From positions 1-64,000 of the forward strand of contig JAICXJ010000004.1 of assembly GCA_025980465.1 (NCBI GenBank): a stretch of DNA of 64,000 nucleotides. Direction: 5' to 3'. The position numbers and the translations under genes were made by a program. The notes under the pieces are model-generated. The model saw nothing but the letters and a program-made list of their open reading frames with translations. It was not told where the DNA came from and searched no databases. Source of the DNA: Frankiales bacterium (GTDB taxonomy: Bacteria > Actinomycetota > Actinomycetes > JAFAQI01). Below, piece after piece: positions 1-7,786 of this stretch. Positions within the stretch are counted from its first letter, which is position 1, and each line of letters opens with the position of its first letter.

Positions 1-30
1 GCTCCGCTCCGCTCCGCTGCTCCGCTCCGC
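1..30. repeat. GCTCC-type short tandem repeat at window edge
   Basis: The first 30 bases consist of repeated GCTCC pentamers with one shifted GCTGCTCC unit. Their reverse complement contains AGCGGAGCGGA, the core of the hairpin elements at 41733-41768 and 61163-61198, so this may be the edge of another member. The element is cut by the window end and cannot be judged fully. Confidence 0.5.
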
Positions 31-210
31 GTAGCAATGTGGCATCGCCATGGATCGACCTAAGCGATGTGGCATTGCTTGGGTGATGTGACCGCCCCGC
101 CCGGATTTCGCGTAGCAATGTGGCATCGCCATGGATCGACCTAAGCGATGTGGCATTGCTTGGGTGATGTGACCGCCCAGCCCGGATTTCGCGTAGCAAT
201 GTGGCATCGC
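31..210. repeat. 81-bp direct tandem repeat, 2.2 copies, with internal palindromes
   Basis: Copies occupy 31-111 and 112-192, with a partial third copy at 193-210. The two full copies differ at one position in the GACCGCCC(C/A)GCCCGG part. Each full copy holds GCAATGTGGCATCGC (34-48 and 115-129) and GCGATGTGGCATTGC (64-78 and 145-159). Each motif is a palindrome around a TGG centre (GCAATG/CATTGC type). The two motifs of one unit can also pair with each other across a 15-nt loop, except for the three central bases. Related copies lie downstream of the adjacent gene at 1271-1285, 1323-1337 and, inverted, 1354-1368. No gene is visible in 1-282. Autoregulatory operator and REP-like repeat are both possible. 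Confidence 0.85.
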
Positions 211-265
211 TAGGGCGTCCACAGCGGCGCGGACAGCATTCTGGCTATCCACCGACCTAGCGGGT

Positions 266-279
266 GTCTCTGCTGAGAC
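266..279. promoter_or_regulatory. Small inverted repeat upstream of AbiEi-like gene
   Basis: GTCTC-TGCT-GAGAC is a perfect 5-bp inverted repeat about 25 nt before the preferred ATG at 304. A regulator-binding site is possible but unproven. Confidence 0.25.
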
Positions 280-303
280 GCGGTGACTGCACATGCTGGG
301 CCG

Positions 304-1305
304 ATGCATCGCGAAATCGGCGCGCTCTTCGCTGCTCAGGACGGCCTGATCACTCGCCGCCAGGCCCTGGCTCACCTCAGTGAGGGCGAGCTTCAAGGGT
401 TGCTGGGCCGACGGTGGGGGGTCGCTCTACCCGGGGTGTACTCACAGAATCCTGGCGGCGTTTCCTCGCGCCAGCGCGTTCGAGCGGCGTTGTTGTACGC
501 CGGCAAGACCGCCATGCTGTCCGACACGTCCGGCTTGCACGCGCATCGGGTGTCCTTCACCCCCGCAGACCATGTGATCCACGTCCTGGTCGCGGACTCC
601 GTGCAGCGGCGGTCTCGCGACTTTGTAGTGCTCCGGCGTACGACGCGGTTGCCACCGCCGGTCTTCATCCGGGGGCTCCCGGTCGCGCCCGCGAGTCGTG
701 CCGTGAGTGAATTCGTCCTCCGGAGTGCCGACGAGCGTTCAAGCTTCGCGGTCGCAGCCGCAGCCGTACAGGCCAGGAAGGTTCAAGTCGCCCAGCTGGT
801 TGAAGAGGCCGAATCCGGCCCGGCCCGAGGGCGGCCGCGTCTTGTCAGAACCATCGAATCGCTCCGGCGTGGTGTTCGCTCGCTTCCCGAGCGCGATTTC
901 ATGCAGTTGGCGGATCGGAGCCGAGACTTACCGCCGTTGCTCTACAACTGCCTGTTGAGGCTGCCGGACGGCAGCTGTTTCAGTCCTGACGCGCTCGCGC
1001 CCGATGCGGCGCTTATCCATGAGACGAATAGCGTGACTTACCACGCCCCAGAAGATCAGGGCGGCGCCGACGACCTCTTCGAGATGACCCAGGCCCGGGT
1101 GGACCGGCTTGTCACGGCAGGCTTCACGGTGCTCGGTAATGCTCCGAGTCGCATACGTGACCGTGGCGATCAGGTCATCGGTCAGTTCGAGGAGTGCTAC
1201 CTGCGGGCGAAGGGCAGGGGCCTGCCTCCCGGTGTGACGATTCTTCGATCCGGCCCGGACGCTGACTCAAGCGATGTGGCATTGGTAAGCCAGGCAGCGT
1301 CGTAA
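304..1305 (+). CDS. AbiEi-like (type IV antitoxin N-terminal domain) protein with C-terminal DUF559-like region
   Basis: About 333 residues. The N-terminal region (LFAAQDGLITRRQALA and following) resembles the winged-helix domain of AbiEi-type antitoxins and their many orphan actinobacterial relatives. The C-terminal region has HETNSVTYHA followed by D-x-F-x-x-TQARVDRLVTAGFTVL, which resembles the DUF559/VSR-like nuclease fold, but the usual acidic pair is only partly kept, so nuclease activity is doubtful. ATG 304 is preferred over GTG 283 because the protein core starts there and CATGCT lies 6 nt upstream, as in leaderless genes. No AbiEii-type nucleotidyltransferase toxin partner is visible next to it. 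The gene is bracketed by copies of one palindromic repeat, and its own last codons contain a copy (1271-1285). AbiEi domains are known to bind inverted repeats; binding here is inference. Confidence 0.65.
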   Translation: MHREIGALFAAQDGLITRRQALAHLSEGELQGLLGRRWGVALPGVYSQNPGGVSSRQRVRAALLYAGKTAMLSDTSGLHAHRVSFTPADHVIHVLVADSVQRRSRDFVVLRRTTRLPPPVFIRGLPVAPASRAVSEFVLRSADERSSFAVAAAAVQARKVQVAQLVEEAESGPARGRPRLVRTIESLRRGVRSLPERDFMQLADRSRDLPPLLYNCLLRLPDGSCFSPDALAPDAALIHETNSVTYHAPEDQGGADDLFEMTQARVDRLVTAGFTVLGNAPSRIRDRGDQVIGQFEECYLRAKGRGLPPGVTILRSGPDADSSDVALVSQAAS

Positions 1306-1321
1306 ACGGTCACATCGCGTG

Positions 1322-1369
1322 AGCAATGTGGCATTGCTTGGCGCCGGGCAATAGCAATGCCACATTGCT
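1322..1369. terminator. Perfect 17-bp inverted repeat between convergent genes
   Basis: AGCAATGTGGCATTGCT (1322-1338) is followed by a 14-nt spacer (1339-1352) and its exact reverse complement (1353-1369). It sits between the AbiEi-like gene ending at 1305 and the hydrolase whose stop codon starts at 1371. A bidirectional terminator is plausible, though no T-tract follows. The arms are members of the palindromic repeat family found at 31-210. Confidence 0.6.
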
Positions 1370-1370
1370 G

Positions 1371-2582
1371 CTAGGCGGCGAGGAAGGTGCGGATCAGTTC
1401 GACCGTGGCCTCAGGATGCTCGAACTGGGGGACGTGGCCGCAGTCGGCCAGTACGACGGACTCGGCCTGCGGAAGCGCCTGCATGACGTGTTCCTCGAAG
1501 GCGGCCGGCACCAGCCAGTCGCTGTCGCCCCAGACGAACAGCGACGGCGTTCGAAGCGTCGGCAGCCGATCCCAGAAACCCTCCTCGCCGTACGCCGGCT
1601 CGAGGTAGATCTCGCGAAGTGCGGCGAAGAACGCCCGCCGGTGCCGGTAGTCGCGCATCACCCGGAGGTACTCGTCGGCGCCCGAGTCGTACCAGGTGTC
1701 GGGCAGCCGGCGGGAATCGGCGAACAACGTGCGTATCGCCGACGTCACCGCGCGGTGCGGCCACGGCAGCGGCGCCAGGACCGCCGCCGGGGGAAGCATC
1801 CGGACCAGCGGCACGAACTGCCGGAACCGACGGAATGCCGGCGACGGGCACAGCAGCACCAGCCGGTCGACGGACTCGGGTGCCCTCAGCCCGGCTTCGA
1901 TCGCAACCCGGCCCCCGAGCGAGTTGCCGATGATGGTCGCCGGCTGGCTACCGATGTGTTGCTGGAATGCCTGCAGCCAGGTGGCGAGATCACTTGGCCG
2001 GTAGTGCCAGCGAGGCGCGCCGGAGGCACCGAAGCCCGGAAAGTCCGGTGCAATCACCCGGTGGTCGCGGGCCAGGTCGGGCACCAGCGGCAGCATCGAG
2101 GCGTTCGTGGCGCCGAGGCCGTGGAGCAACAGCACCGGCGCGGCGTCCGGCGGACCGGCCTCGAGGTACGACGCGCGGACCCCGAGCACCGACGCGGTCT
2201 TGACGGTCGGATGGTCGGGCGGACGATCGCCGACGTCGAACGCGCCATCCATCTGCAGCGCGAGCGCGAGGTCACCCCGGACCGTCAGGCCATGATCGAG
2301 GTAGGCCTCGACACCCGAGAGGCGCCCGTCCAGGACGGCGGCCAGGGTCGCGGGGTCGGCGCTGATGGTGGCGCGAGGGTGATGGGTCCGGCCACGGACC
2401 AGACTCACCCGACCTCGGTTGAGCCGCAGCGTCCAGGCTCCGACTGGCGGCGCGTTGAACACGACCGCGCCTCGCTCGTCGGCGAGCGCTGCCTTGACCC
2501 CCTCGCTGACGCGGGTGGTGAACAGTGCGTCGAGGTTGGGAATTGCGGCGAGGGTGCGTACGGCGCCACCCCGACCGGCCAT
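1371..2582 (-). CDS. SCP2-like domain / alpha-beta hydrolase fusion
   Basis: About 403 residues. Residues 15-118 look like an SCP2/sterol-carrier-type lipid-binding domain. From about residue 128 a classic alpha/beta hydrolase follows: HGLG oxyanion segment (154-157), nucleophile S221 in GNSLGG, acid D355 in WGDSDWLVP, H383 in CGHVPQFEHPE. The substrate is unknown; a hydrophobic ester or lipid is inferred from the fused domain. The ATG at 2582 was chosen because the amidase upstream stops at 2588, and the residues before this ATG are arginine-rich read-through. It is the last gene of a minus-strand operon DUF4235-amidase-hydrolase with very tight spacing. Confidence 0.8.
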   Translation of the reverse strand: MAGRGGAVRTLAAIPNLDALFTTRVSEGVKAALADERGAVVFNAPPVGAWTLRLNRGRVSLVRGRTHHPRATISADPATLAAVLDGRLSGVEAYLDHGLTVRGDLALALQMDGAFDVGDRPPDHPTVKTASVLGVRASYLEAGPPDAAPVLLLHGLGATNASMLPLVPDLARDHRVIAPDFPGFGASGAPRWHYRPSDLATWLQAFQQHIGSQPATIIGNSLGGRVAIEAGLRAPESVDRLVLLCPSPAFRRFRQFVPLVRMLPPAAVLAPLPWPHRAVTSAIRTLFADSRRLPDTWYDSGADEYLRVMRDYRHRRAFFAALREIYLEPAYGEEGFWDRLPTLRTPSLFVWGDSDWLVPAAFEEHVMQALPQAESVVLADCGHVPQFEHPEATVELIRTFLAA

Positions 2583-2587
2583 GTAAC

Positions 2588-3976
2588 TCACGGTAGCGGC
2601 GCGAGAACCTGTTCTTCGTCGACGCGCCGGTCGCTCCAGCCGACGACGCGTTCGACCTCGGCGGCGACCGCAAGCAGCAGGTCCTCGCGTCCGGCCGGCG
2701 CCACCAGCTGAACGCCGACCGGCACCCCGCCGGCCGTGACGCCGACCGGCACGCTGATCGCTGGCAGCCCGCAGGCGTTCCACGGCGCGGTGTAGGCGGC
2801 GCAGGGAAGCATGAGCTGGATCGTGCGTACCGTCCCCCGCCGTAGGCAGCCGGCCGGCCGCGGCAACACCGGCATCGTCGGTAGCAGGAGAAGGTCGCTG
2901 TCGGCGAAGAACCGGTCCATCCGGTGCCCGAGCTCCTCACCGGCCCGTCGGGCCCACCGGACCGTCCGACCTGGGATGCGACGACCGATCGCGGCGAGTC
3001 GGCGGGTCCGCGGCTCGATCGCGGCCGGATCGGCAAGGTGCCCGACGTCGTCGGCGACGCCGGCGAAGTAGCGGACCGGGTTGGCGACGCCGACCGCGCC
3101 GTACGGCGGAGTTCGCGCGCTGACGTCGTGACCGAGGTCGCCCAGCACCGCAACCGTTCGATCAAGCGCTGCCCGGATCTCGCCGGCTGGACGGGCCGGG
3201 GTCGCCGCGCGGGTGGTGACCGCGATCCGAAGCCGCGGCGTTCCGGCGGCGGCGGCGTCACTGAGACGGGTCGAGCCGTCGCAGGCGAGGTCGAGCAGCG
3301 CCGCGGTGTCCCGCACCGACCGGGTGACGAAGCCGGCGTGCGAAAGGCCGTGCCAGTGATCGGCCATCGGCAGGGTGTCGTGGGTGGGCTTGAGCCCCAC
3401 CAGGCCGCAGCACGACGCCGGGATCCGGATCGACCCGAGGCCGTCGGTGGCGTGGGCGGCCGGGACCATGCCCGCTGCGACCGCTGCGGCTGAACCACCG
3501 CTCGACCCACCGGGAGTACACGAGAGGTTCCACGGGTTGCGGGTCACACCGCGATGGATCGACTCGGTCGCCGCCCACATCGCGAGCTCGGGGAGGTGGG
3601 TCTTGCCGATGATCAGTACGCCGCCCTCACGGATCCGGCGGATCAGTTCGTCATCGTGACTCGCGACCGGCTCCGGGGAGCCGGTGCCGAGCAGCGACGA
3701 CGTCCCGCTCAGCGCAATGTTGTCCTTGACTGCGATAGGTACGCCCAGCAGCGGCCGGCGGTCGCCGTGACGGCGCGCCGCGTCTGCCGCGGCCGCCTCG
3801 GTCCGGGCTTGCTCCGCGAGCACGGTCCGGAACGCGTTGACCCGGCCGTCGAGCCGCTCGATGCGGGCCAACAGCAGGTCGACCAGCTCGACACTGGTCA
3901 GCTCGCCGGAGCGGAGCAGGTCGGCTTGGCCCACCACCCCGGCGTACGCGACCGAGGCCGAGTCGAGGCCGGTCAC
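2588..3976 (-). CDS. Amidase signature family hydrolase
   Basis: 462 residues, normal for the amidase-signature family, which hydrolyses amide bonds with a Ser-cisSer-Lys triad. The triad is visible: K84 in GVPIAVKDN, cis-Ser S158 in PGGSSGGSAAA, nucleophile S182 in DGLGSIRIPA, with the 24-residue Ser-Ser spacing of fatty acid amide hydrolase. No GatB or GatC genes are nearby and the C-terminal half lacks GatA hallmarks, so a stand-alone amidase is more likely than a tRNA amidotransferase subunit. Its ATG overlaps the stop of the DUF4235 gene by 4 nt and it is followed 5 nt later by the hydrolase, so the three are probably co-translated. Confidence 0.85.
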   Translation of the reverse strand: MTGLDSASVAYAGVVGQADLLRSGELTSVELVDLLLARIERLDGRVNAFRTVLAEQARTEAAAADAARRHGDRRPLLGVPIAVKDNIALSGTSSLLGTGSPEPVASHDDELIRRIREGGVLIIGKTHLPELAMWAATESIHRGVTRNPWNLSCTPGGSSGGSAAAVAAGMVPAAHATDGLGSIRIPASCCGLVGLKPTHDTLPMADHWHGLSHAGFVTRSVRDTAALLDLACDGSTRLSDAAAAGTPRLRIAVTTRAATPARPAGEIRAALDRTVAVLGDLGHDVSARTPPYGAVGVANPVRYFAGVADDVGHLADPAAIEPRTRRLAAIGRRIPGRTVRWARRAGEELGHRMDRFFADSDLLLLPTMPVLPRPAGCLRRGTVRTIQLMLPCAAYTAPWNACGLPAISVPVGVTAGGVPVGVQLVAPAGREDLLLAVAAEVERVVGWSDRRVDEEQVLAPLP

Positions 3977-4308
3977 GTCTCGACGTCGTCCATTCCGGGC
4001 GGCAGCTCACCCGAGGCTCGGCGCCAGGTCGCGGCAACGCGGCGCCTGGCAAGGACCTGAGCAGCGGCGATCACGCCGGCCGAGGCGGCCGCCCAACCGG
4101 CGGCCTCGGCGGCCCGGGTGTCGGGATTCGCCGGTTCGGTCGGCGGCTCCTTGCCGACCAGCCGGCGCCAGCCTGCGGTGAGCGCCTTGCGCGCGATGAT
4201 CGCGCTGGTCGCCGCGGCGATCGTGGTCATCACCTTGTAGCCGAGCTTGCCACTGTTCTTGTGATCGGCAGAGTTCTTGTGATCGCTCGTGTCGTCGTCA
4301 GCGCCCAT
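3973..4308 (-). CDS. DUF4235 family small membrane protein
   Basis: 111 residues. After a hydrophilic start containing a duplicated DHKNS segment come two hydrophobic stretches (GYKVMTTIAAATSAIIARKAL and EAAGWAAASAGVIAAAQVLA) separated by a charged linker with GWRRLVGKEPP. This is the pattern of DUF4235, a small actinobacterial membrane family of unknown function. It is the first gene of the amidase/hydrolase operon and its stop overlaps the amidase start by 4 nt. Confidence 0.75.
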   Translation of the reverse strand: MGADDDTSDHKNSADHKNSGKLGYKVMTTIAAATSAIIARKALTAGWRRLVGKEPPTEPANPDTRAAEAAGWAAASAGVIAAAQVLARRRVAATWRRASGELPPGMDDVET

Positions 4309-4370
4309 GAGTACAGCCTGTCACGCGGTGCACGCGATCGGTGTCGGCACGGTGTGGAGATGATGTCCGG

Positions 4371-5567
4371 ATGCTCGCGCTCAGCAACAGTCAGGCGCGT
4401 CGCGTGGCCATCGCTGCGCAGGGCCTGAGTCGGCCGCGGCCGGTCGCAACCCCGGACCGCAGACACCTGCGCCGGGTGCTGAGCCACACCGCACTGCTGC
4501 AGATCGACAGCGTCAACGTGTTGACCCGGGCGCACTACCTGCCAGCGTTCTCCCGGCTTGGCGGCTACCCCACCGAGGTGCTCGACGACATGGCCTTCCG
4601 GCGTCGGGAGCTGTTCGAGTACTGGGGCCACGCCGCGTCGTACCTCCCGGTCGATCTCCACCCGCTGCTGCGATGGCGGATGCGGCGGGCGGAGGCGGGG
4701 ATCGGCACCTGGAAGGCGGTGGCGACCCTGGCCGCCGACCATCCCGAGTACATCGAATGGGTCTACCAAGAGGTCCTCGCCCGCGGCCCGATCGGGGCGG
4801 GCAAGATCGCCGAGGACGCCGAACGCCGGACCGATAACTGGGGCTGGAACTGGTCCTGGCCGAAGGTTGCCTTGGAATTCCTGTTCTGGACCGGGCGGAT
4901 CACGACGCATTCACGGCCCAACTTCGAGCGGCTCTACGACATCCCGGACCGCGTGCTGCCGCGGCACATCCTCGACCTTCCGACCCCGGACGACCAGACC
5001 GCGCATCGGGAGTTGCTGGCGATCTCAGCGCGGAGTCTTGGCGTCGGCACCATCGGCGATCTGGCTGACTACTTCCGGCTGACGGTGCCAGAGGCGCGGC
5101 CCCGGATCGCCGAGCTGGTGGAGGCCGGGCGGCTGGTCGAGGTGGCCGTGGAGGGATGGCGGCTGCCGGGCTACCTGGCGCCCGATACCCCGATCCGCCG
5201 ACGTTCGAGCCCTGGCGCCCTGCTGGTGCCGTTCGACCCGTTGATCTGGGAGCGGGAGCGCACCGAGCGGCTGTTCGACTTCTTCTACCGGCTCGAGATC
5301 TACGTCCCGGCGCCGAAGCGGGTCCACGGCTATTACGTCTTGCCGTTCCTGCTCGGCGACCGGCTCGTCGCCCGGGTTGACCTCAAGGCAGACCGCGCCG
5401 GCTCTCTGCTGCGCGTGCAAGCCGCGTACGCCGAAGTCGCCGCGCCGCCCGATACTGCACCGGCGCTCGCCGCGGAGCTTCGGCGAATGGCCGACTGGCT
5501 AGGGCTCGACGACGTCGCGGTCGCGCCCCGCGGTGATCTGGCCCCGGCGCTGGCTGCCCTGGGTTGA
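4371..5567 (+). CDS. YcaQ-family (HTH_42) DNA glycosylase-like winged-helix protein
   Basis: About 398 residues from ATG 4371; an upstream GTG at 4341 adds ten unlikely residues. LLQIDSVNVLTRAHYLPAFSRLG (residues 42-64) is the hallmark of the YcaQ/AlkZ-type family of tandem winged-helix DNA glycosylases, some of which unhook interstrand crosslinks. Q44-I-D46 corresponds to the QxD catalytic signature described for YcaQ-type enzymes. It is transcribed divergently from the DUF4235 operon and converges on the DUF3093 gene with only 9 nt between. A DNA-alkylation repair role is inferred from the family. Confidence 0.8.
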   Translation: MLALSNSQARRVAIAAQGLSRPRPVATPDRRHLRRVLSHTALLQIDSVNVLTRAHYLPAFSRLGGYPTEVLDDMAFRRRELFEYWGHAASYLPVDLHPLLRWRMRRAEAGIGTWKAVATLAADHPEYIEWVYQEVLARGPIGAGKIAEDAERRTDNWGWNWSWPKVALEFLFWTGRITTHSRPNFERLYDIPDRVLPRHILDLPTPDDQTAHRELLAISARSLGVGTIGDLADYFRLTVPEARPRIAELVEAGRLVEVAVEGWRLPGYLAPDTPIRRRSSPGALLVPFDPLIWERERTERLFDFFYRLEIYVPAPKRVHGYYVLPFLLGDRLVARVDLKADRAGSLLRVQAAYAEVAAPPDTAPALAAELRRMADWLGLDDVAVAPRGDLAPALAALG

Positions 5568-5576
5568 GGGCGGGGA

Positions 5577-6068
5577 CTAGCTGCGGTTGGCGCGGGTCCG
5601 GGCCCGCGCCGACTTGATCGCCTGGGCCAGTTCCTGCGGCCGACGGCTCGAGACCACCCAGTACGGCACCGGATTGGGGTTCGACAGTCGCAGCATCACC
5701 GACGGACCGATCCAGCCACGGACCACCAGATGGGCGGCTGGATCGGCCTGCGGCCCGAGCCGGAGCCGGGTTTGCTCGCGATCGAGCGGCTGCACCGAGG
5801 TGATGGTCGTGACCGGAAGCTCCTCGCCGCCGGCGCTGAGGACGCCGTCGCGGACCCGGATCCGGATCCGGGCGCTCAGCACCAGCGGCACGACGAAGAA
5901 CCCGACCAGGAAGACCGCGACCGGGACGAAGACGACGTAGGTGAAGCCGGACGCGATCTCGAGCACACCGAGCGCGACGATGGCCAGCACCACCGGCCAC
6001 CAGGACCACGGCACCGACAGGCGCTCGTCGTACGACGGTGCAGCCGTCAGCGACTCCGAGGTTCCCAT
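5577..6068 (-). CDS. DUF3093 family membrane protein
   Basis: About 163 residues starting at ATG 6068. Two adjacent hydrophobic segments ([18 protein letters not shown] and [24 protein letters not shown]) precede a soluble domain with [29 protein letters not shown]. This is DUF3093, found divergently next to dut in many actinobacteria, including Rv2698 of M. tuberculosis. Function is unknown. Start and dut start are 62 nt apart, so the two genes share a divergent promoter region. Confidence 0.8.
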   Translation of the reverse strand: MGTSESLTAAPSYDERLSVPWSWWPVVLAIVALGVLEIASGFTYVVFVPVAVFLVGFFVVPLVLSARIRIRVRDGVLSAGGEELPVTTITSVQPLDREQTRLRLGPQADPAAHLVVRGWIGPSVMLRLSNPNPVPYWVVSSRRPQELAQAIKSARARTRANRS

Positions 6069-6110
6069 GGCACTCACCCCGCCAGCGTATGCATCGCTCG
6101 GCGACCCCGG

Positions 6111-6116
6111 TAAGGT
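6111..6116 (+). promoter_or_regulatory. Possible -10 hexamer for dut
   Basis: TAAGGT lies 14 nt before the dut ATG in the short divergent spacer between DUF3093 and dut. It fits TAnnnT and would give a 5' leader of several nucleotides. Confidence 0.3.
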
Positions 6117-6130
6117 GCCGGGGACCCGCC

Positions 6131-6619
6131 ATGACCTCATCGCTGCCCGTCGTCGACGTCCTACTGCGGCGGCTCGACCCCGAACTCCCCGGTCCGTCGT
6201 ACGCCCACGACGGCGACGCCGGCGCTGATCTGGTGACCGCGGTCGATCTTGAGCTGGCCCCCGGCGAACGCGCCGTGGTCCCGACCGGGACTGCGATCGC
6301 CCTTCCTCTGGGCTATGCCGCGTTCGTGCATCCGCGCTCCGGCCTCGCCGCGCGCTGCGGCATGTCGCTGGTCAACTCGCCCGGGACGATCGATGCGGGA
6401 TATCGGGGTGAGATCCAGGTCATCGTCATCAACCACGATCAACGGGAACCGATCCGGCTGGCGCGGGGCGATCGGCTGGCACAACTGGTCATCCAGCGCG
6501 TTGAGCGGGCCCGTTTCGTCGAGGTCGACGAGCTCCCCAACTCGGTGCGCGCAGACGGCGGTTTTGGATCCACCGGCGGCTGGGTTGACCATGGTGACCC
6601 AGAAGCCGGAAGGAGCTGA
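6131..6619 (+). CDS. dut: Deoxyuridine 5'-triphosphate nucleotidohydrolase (dUTPase)
   Basis: 162 residues, the usual size of a trimeric dUTPase. It converts dUTP to dUMP and pyrophosphate, keeping uracil out of DNA and feeding thymidylate synthesis. All five family motifs are present: [43 protein letters not shown], and the glycine-rich GGFGSTGG tail that closes over the active site. ATG 6131 was chosen because the [14 protein letters not shown] strand begins just after it; the in-frame extension upstream overlaps the divergent DUF3093 start. DUF3710 and OB-fold genes follow on the same strand. Confidence 0.95.
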   Translation: MTSSLPVVDVLLRRLDPELPGPSYAHDGDAGADLVTAVDLELAPGERAVVPTGTAIALPLGYAAFVHPRSGLAARCGMSLVNSPGTIDAGYRGEIQVIVINHDQREPIRLARGDRLAQLVIQRVERARFVEVDELPNSVRADGGFGSTGGWVDHGDPEAGRS

Positions 6620-6620
6620 G

Positions 6621-7391
6621 GTGTTCCGACGCCGCCGCGAGCTCGACGCGCTCGACGACAACGAGGTCGACGAGTCGTTCGACGACGAGTACGACGACGT
6701 CGCGAAGCGCCCCGCGTCCCGGGTCGACGACGAGATCGTTGATGTCGTCAACCCGACCGCCGCACCGCGCCCGGCGGCCGAGGTTGCCGAGACGACCGGG
6801 CCGTGGGATCACCGCGACCGGCCACGCGACGACGACATGCCGCGCGTCGACCTCGGCGGGATGCGGATCCCGATCCCGGACGGCATCGAGCTTCGGATCG
6901 AGGTCCAGGAGGAGACGATCGTCGCCGCGACGCTGGTCACCGGTAGCAGCCAGATGATGGTGCATGCCTTTGCCGCGCCGAAGTCCGCCGGACTCTGGGA
7001 CGACGTTCGCAACGAGATCGCCGACTCGCTGCGCGAGAGCGGTGGAAGCGCGGAGCCCGGACAGGGCACGTTCGGTCCCGAGCTGCGGGCACGGATCCCG
7101 GCCGAGGGCGGAATGACCCAGCCGGGACGGTTCCTCGGTGTCGATGGACCTCGGTGGTTCCTCAGGGGTCTGATGACGGGGCCGGCAGCGACCGACCCGG
7201 TTCAGGCGCGTCGGCTCGAGGACGTGTTCCGCCAGGTGGTGGTCAACCGTGGGACGGACGCGATGGCACCTCGCGACGCTCTTCCGCTGCACCTCCCGCG
7301 TGACGTCGTCGAGGCGGCGACGCCGGTAGAGCCGGATGCGCCGACACTGCAACTCCAGGAACGCGGGCCGGAGATCACGGAGATCCAGTGA
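6621..7391 (+). CDS. DUF3710 family protein
   Basis: About 256 residues. GTG 6621 is chosen because GGAAGGAG (6608-6615) is spaced 5 nt before it and homologues begin with a similar FRRRR segment; ATG 6591 inside dut is the alternative. A very acidic N-terminal linker (DDNEVDESFDDEYDDV) is followed by the conserved core (DLGGMRIPIPDGIELRIEV, GPRWFLRGLMTGPA). Its function is unknown. It follows dut here as in M. tuberculosis (Rv2696c behind Rv2697c), so co-transcription is likely. Confidence 0.85.
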   Translation: MFRRRRELDALDDNEVDESFDDEYDDVAKRPASRVDDEIVDVVNPTAAPRPAAEVAETTGPWDHRDRPRDDDMPRVDLGGMRIPIPDGIELRIEVQEETIVAATLVTGSSQMMVHAFAAPKSAGLWDDVRNEIADSLRESGGSAEPGQGTFGPELRARIPAEGGMTQPGRFLGVDGPRWFLRGLMTGPAATDPVQARRLEDVFRQVVVNRGTDAMAPRDALPLHLPRDVVEAATPVEPDAPTLQLQERGPEITEIQ

Positions 7392-7786
7392 GGAAGGACG
7401 AGGGGGAGCGGCCGGACGAGGGCGGTCGGCTACGGCGAGTCGTACGACGACTCGCCAGCAACGACGAGGCGCTTGAGGCCGACGACCTGCGCAAGCGGTC
7501 GGCGTCCAAAGGGGCGACTGCGTTGAACGACTGCCAGGACCGACGCCAGGTCACCGTGGTCGGAACGGTCCGCTCGCTGACGCTCCAACCGCGGGCGGGT
7601 GCCCCGGCGCTGGAGGTGGAACTCTACGACGGCAGCGGCACTGTGACGCTGGTCTGGCTCGGTCGGCGTGAGCTCGCCGGCCTGACTCCAGGGCGCCAGC
7701 TACGTGTCAGCGGCCGCATCACCACCAGCGGCGACCGCCGCGTCATTTTCAACCCCCGCTACGAGTTCGTCCTCGACCCCGCTTAG
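7388..7786 (+). CDS. OB-fold nucleic acid-binding domain protein
   Basis: 132 residues, starting at a GTG that overlaps the DUF3710 stop (GTGA). Residues 50-130 (QVTVVGTVRSLTL...ELYDGSGTVTLVWLGR...GRQLRVSGRI) form a five-strand OB fold like that of Rv2694c. The N-terminal 45 residues are charged and probably flexible. Nucleic-acid binding is inferred from the fold. The last 87 nt overlap the 3' end of the convergent TrkA-family gene. Confidence 0.8.
   Translation: MRKDEGERPDEGGRLRRVVRRLASNDEALEADDLRKRSASKGATALNDCQDRRQVTVVGTVRSLTLQPRAGAPALEVELYDGSGTVTLVWLGRRELAGLTPGRQLRVSGRITTSGDRRVIFNPRYEFVLDPA

Noticed and set aside
31-210. The 81-bp tandem repeat as a CRISPR array
   Set aside because: Units are head-to-tail copies with no unique spacers, and no cas genes are nearby.
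1326-2711. 461-residue plus-strand reading frame
   Set aside because: Antisense to the SCP2/hydrolase gene; composition is typical of a GC-rich shadow frame.
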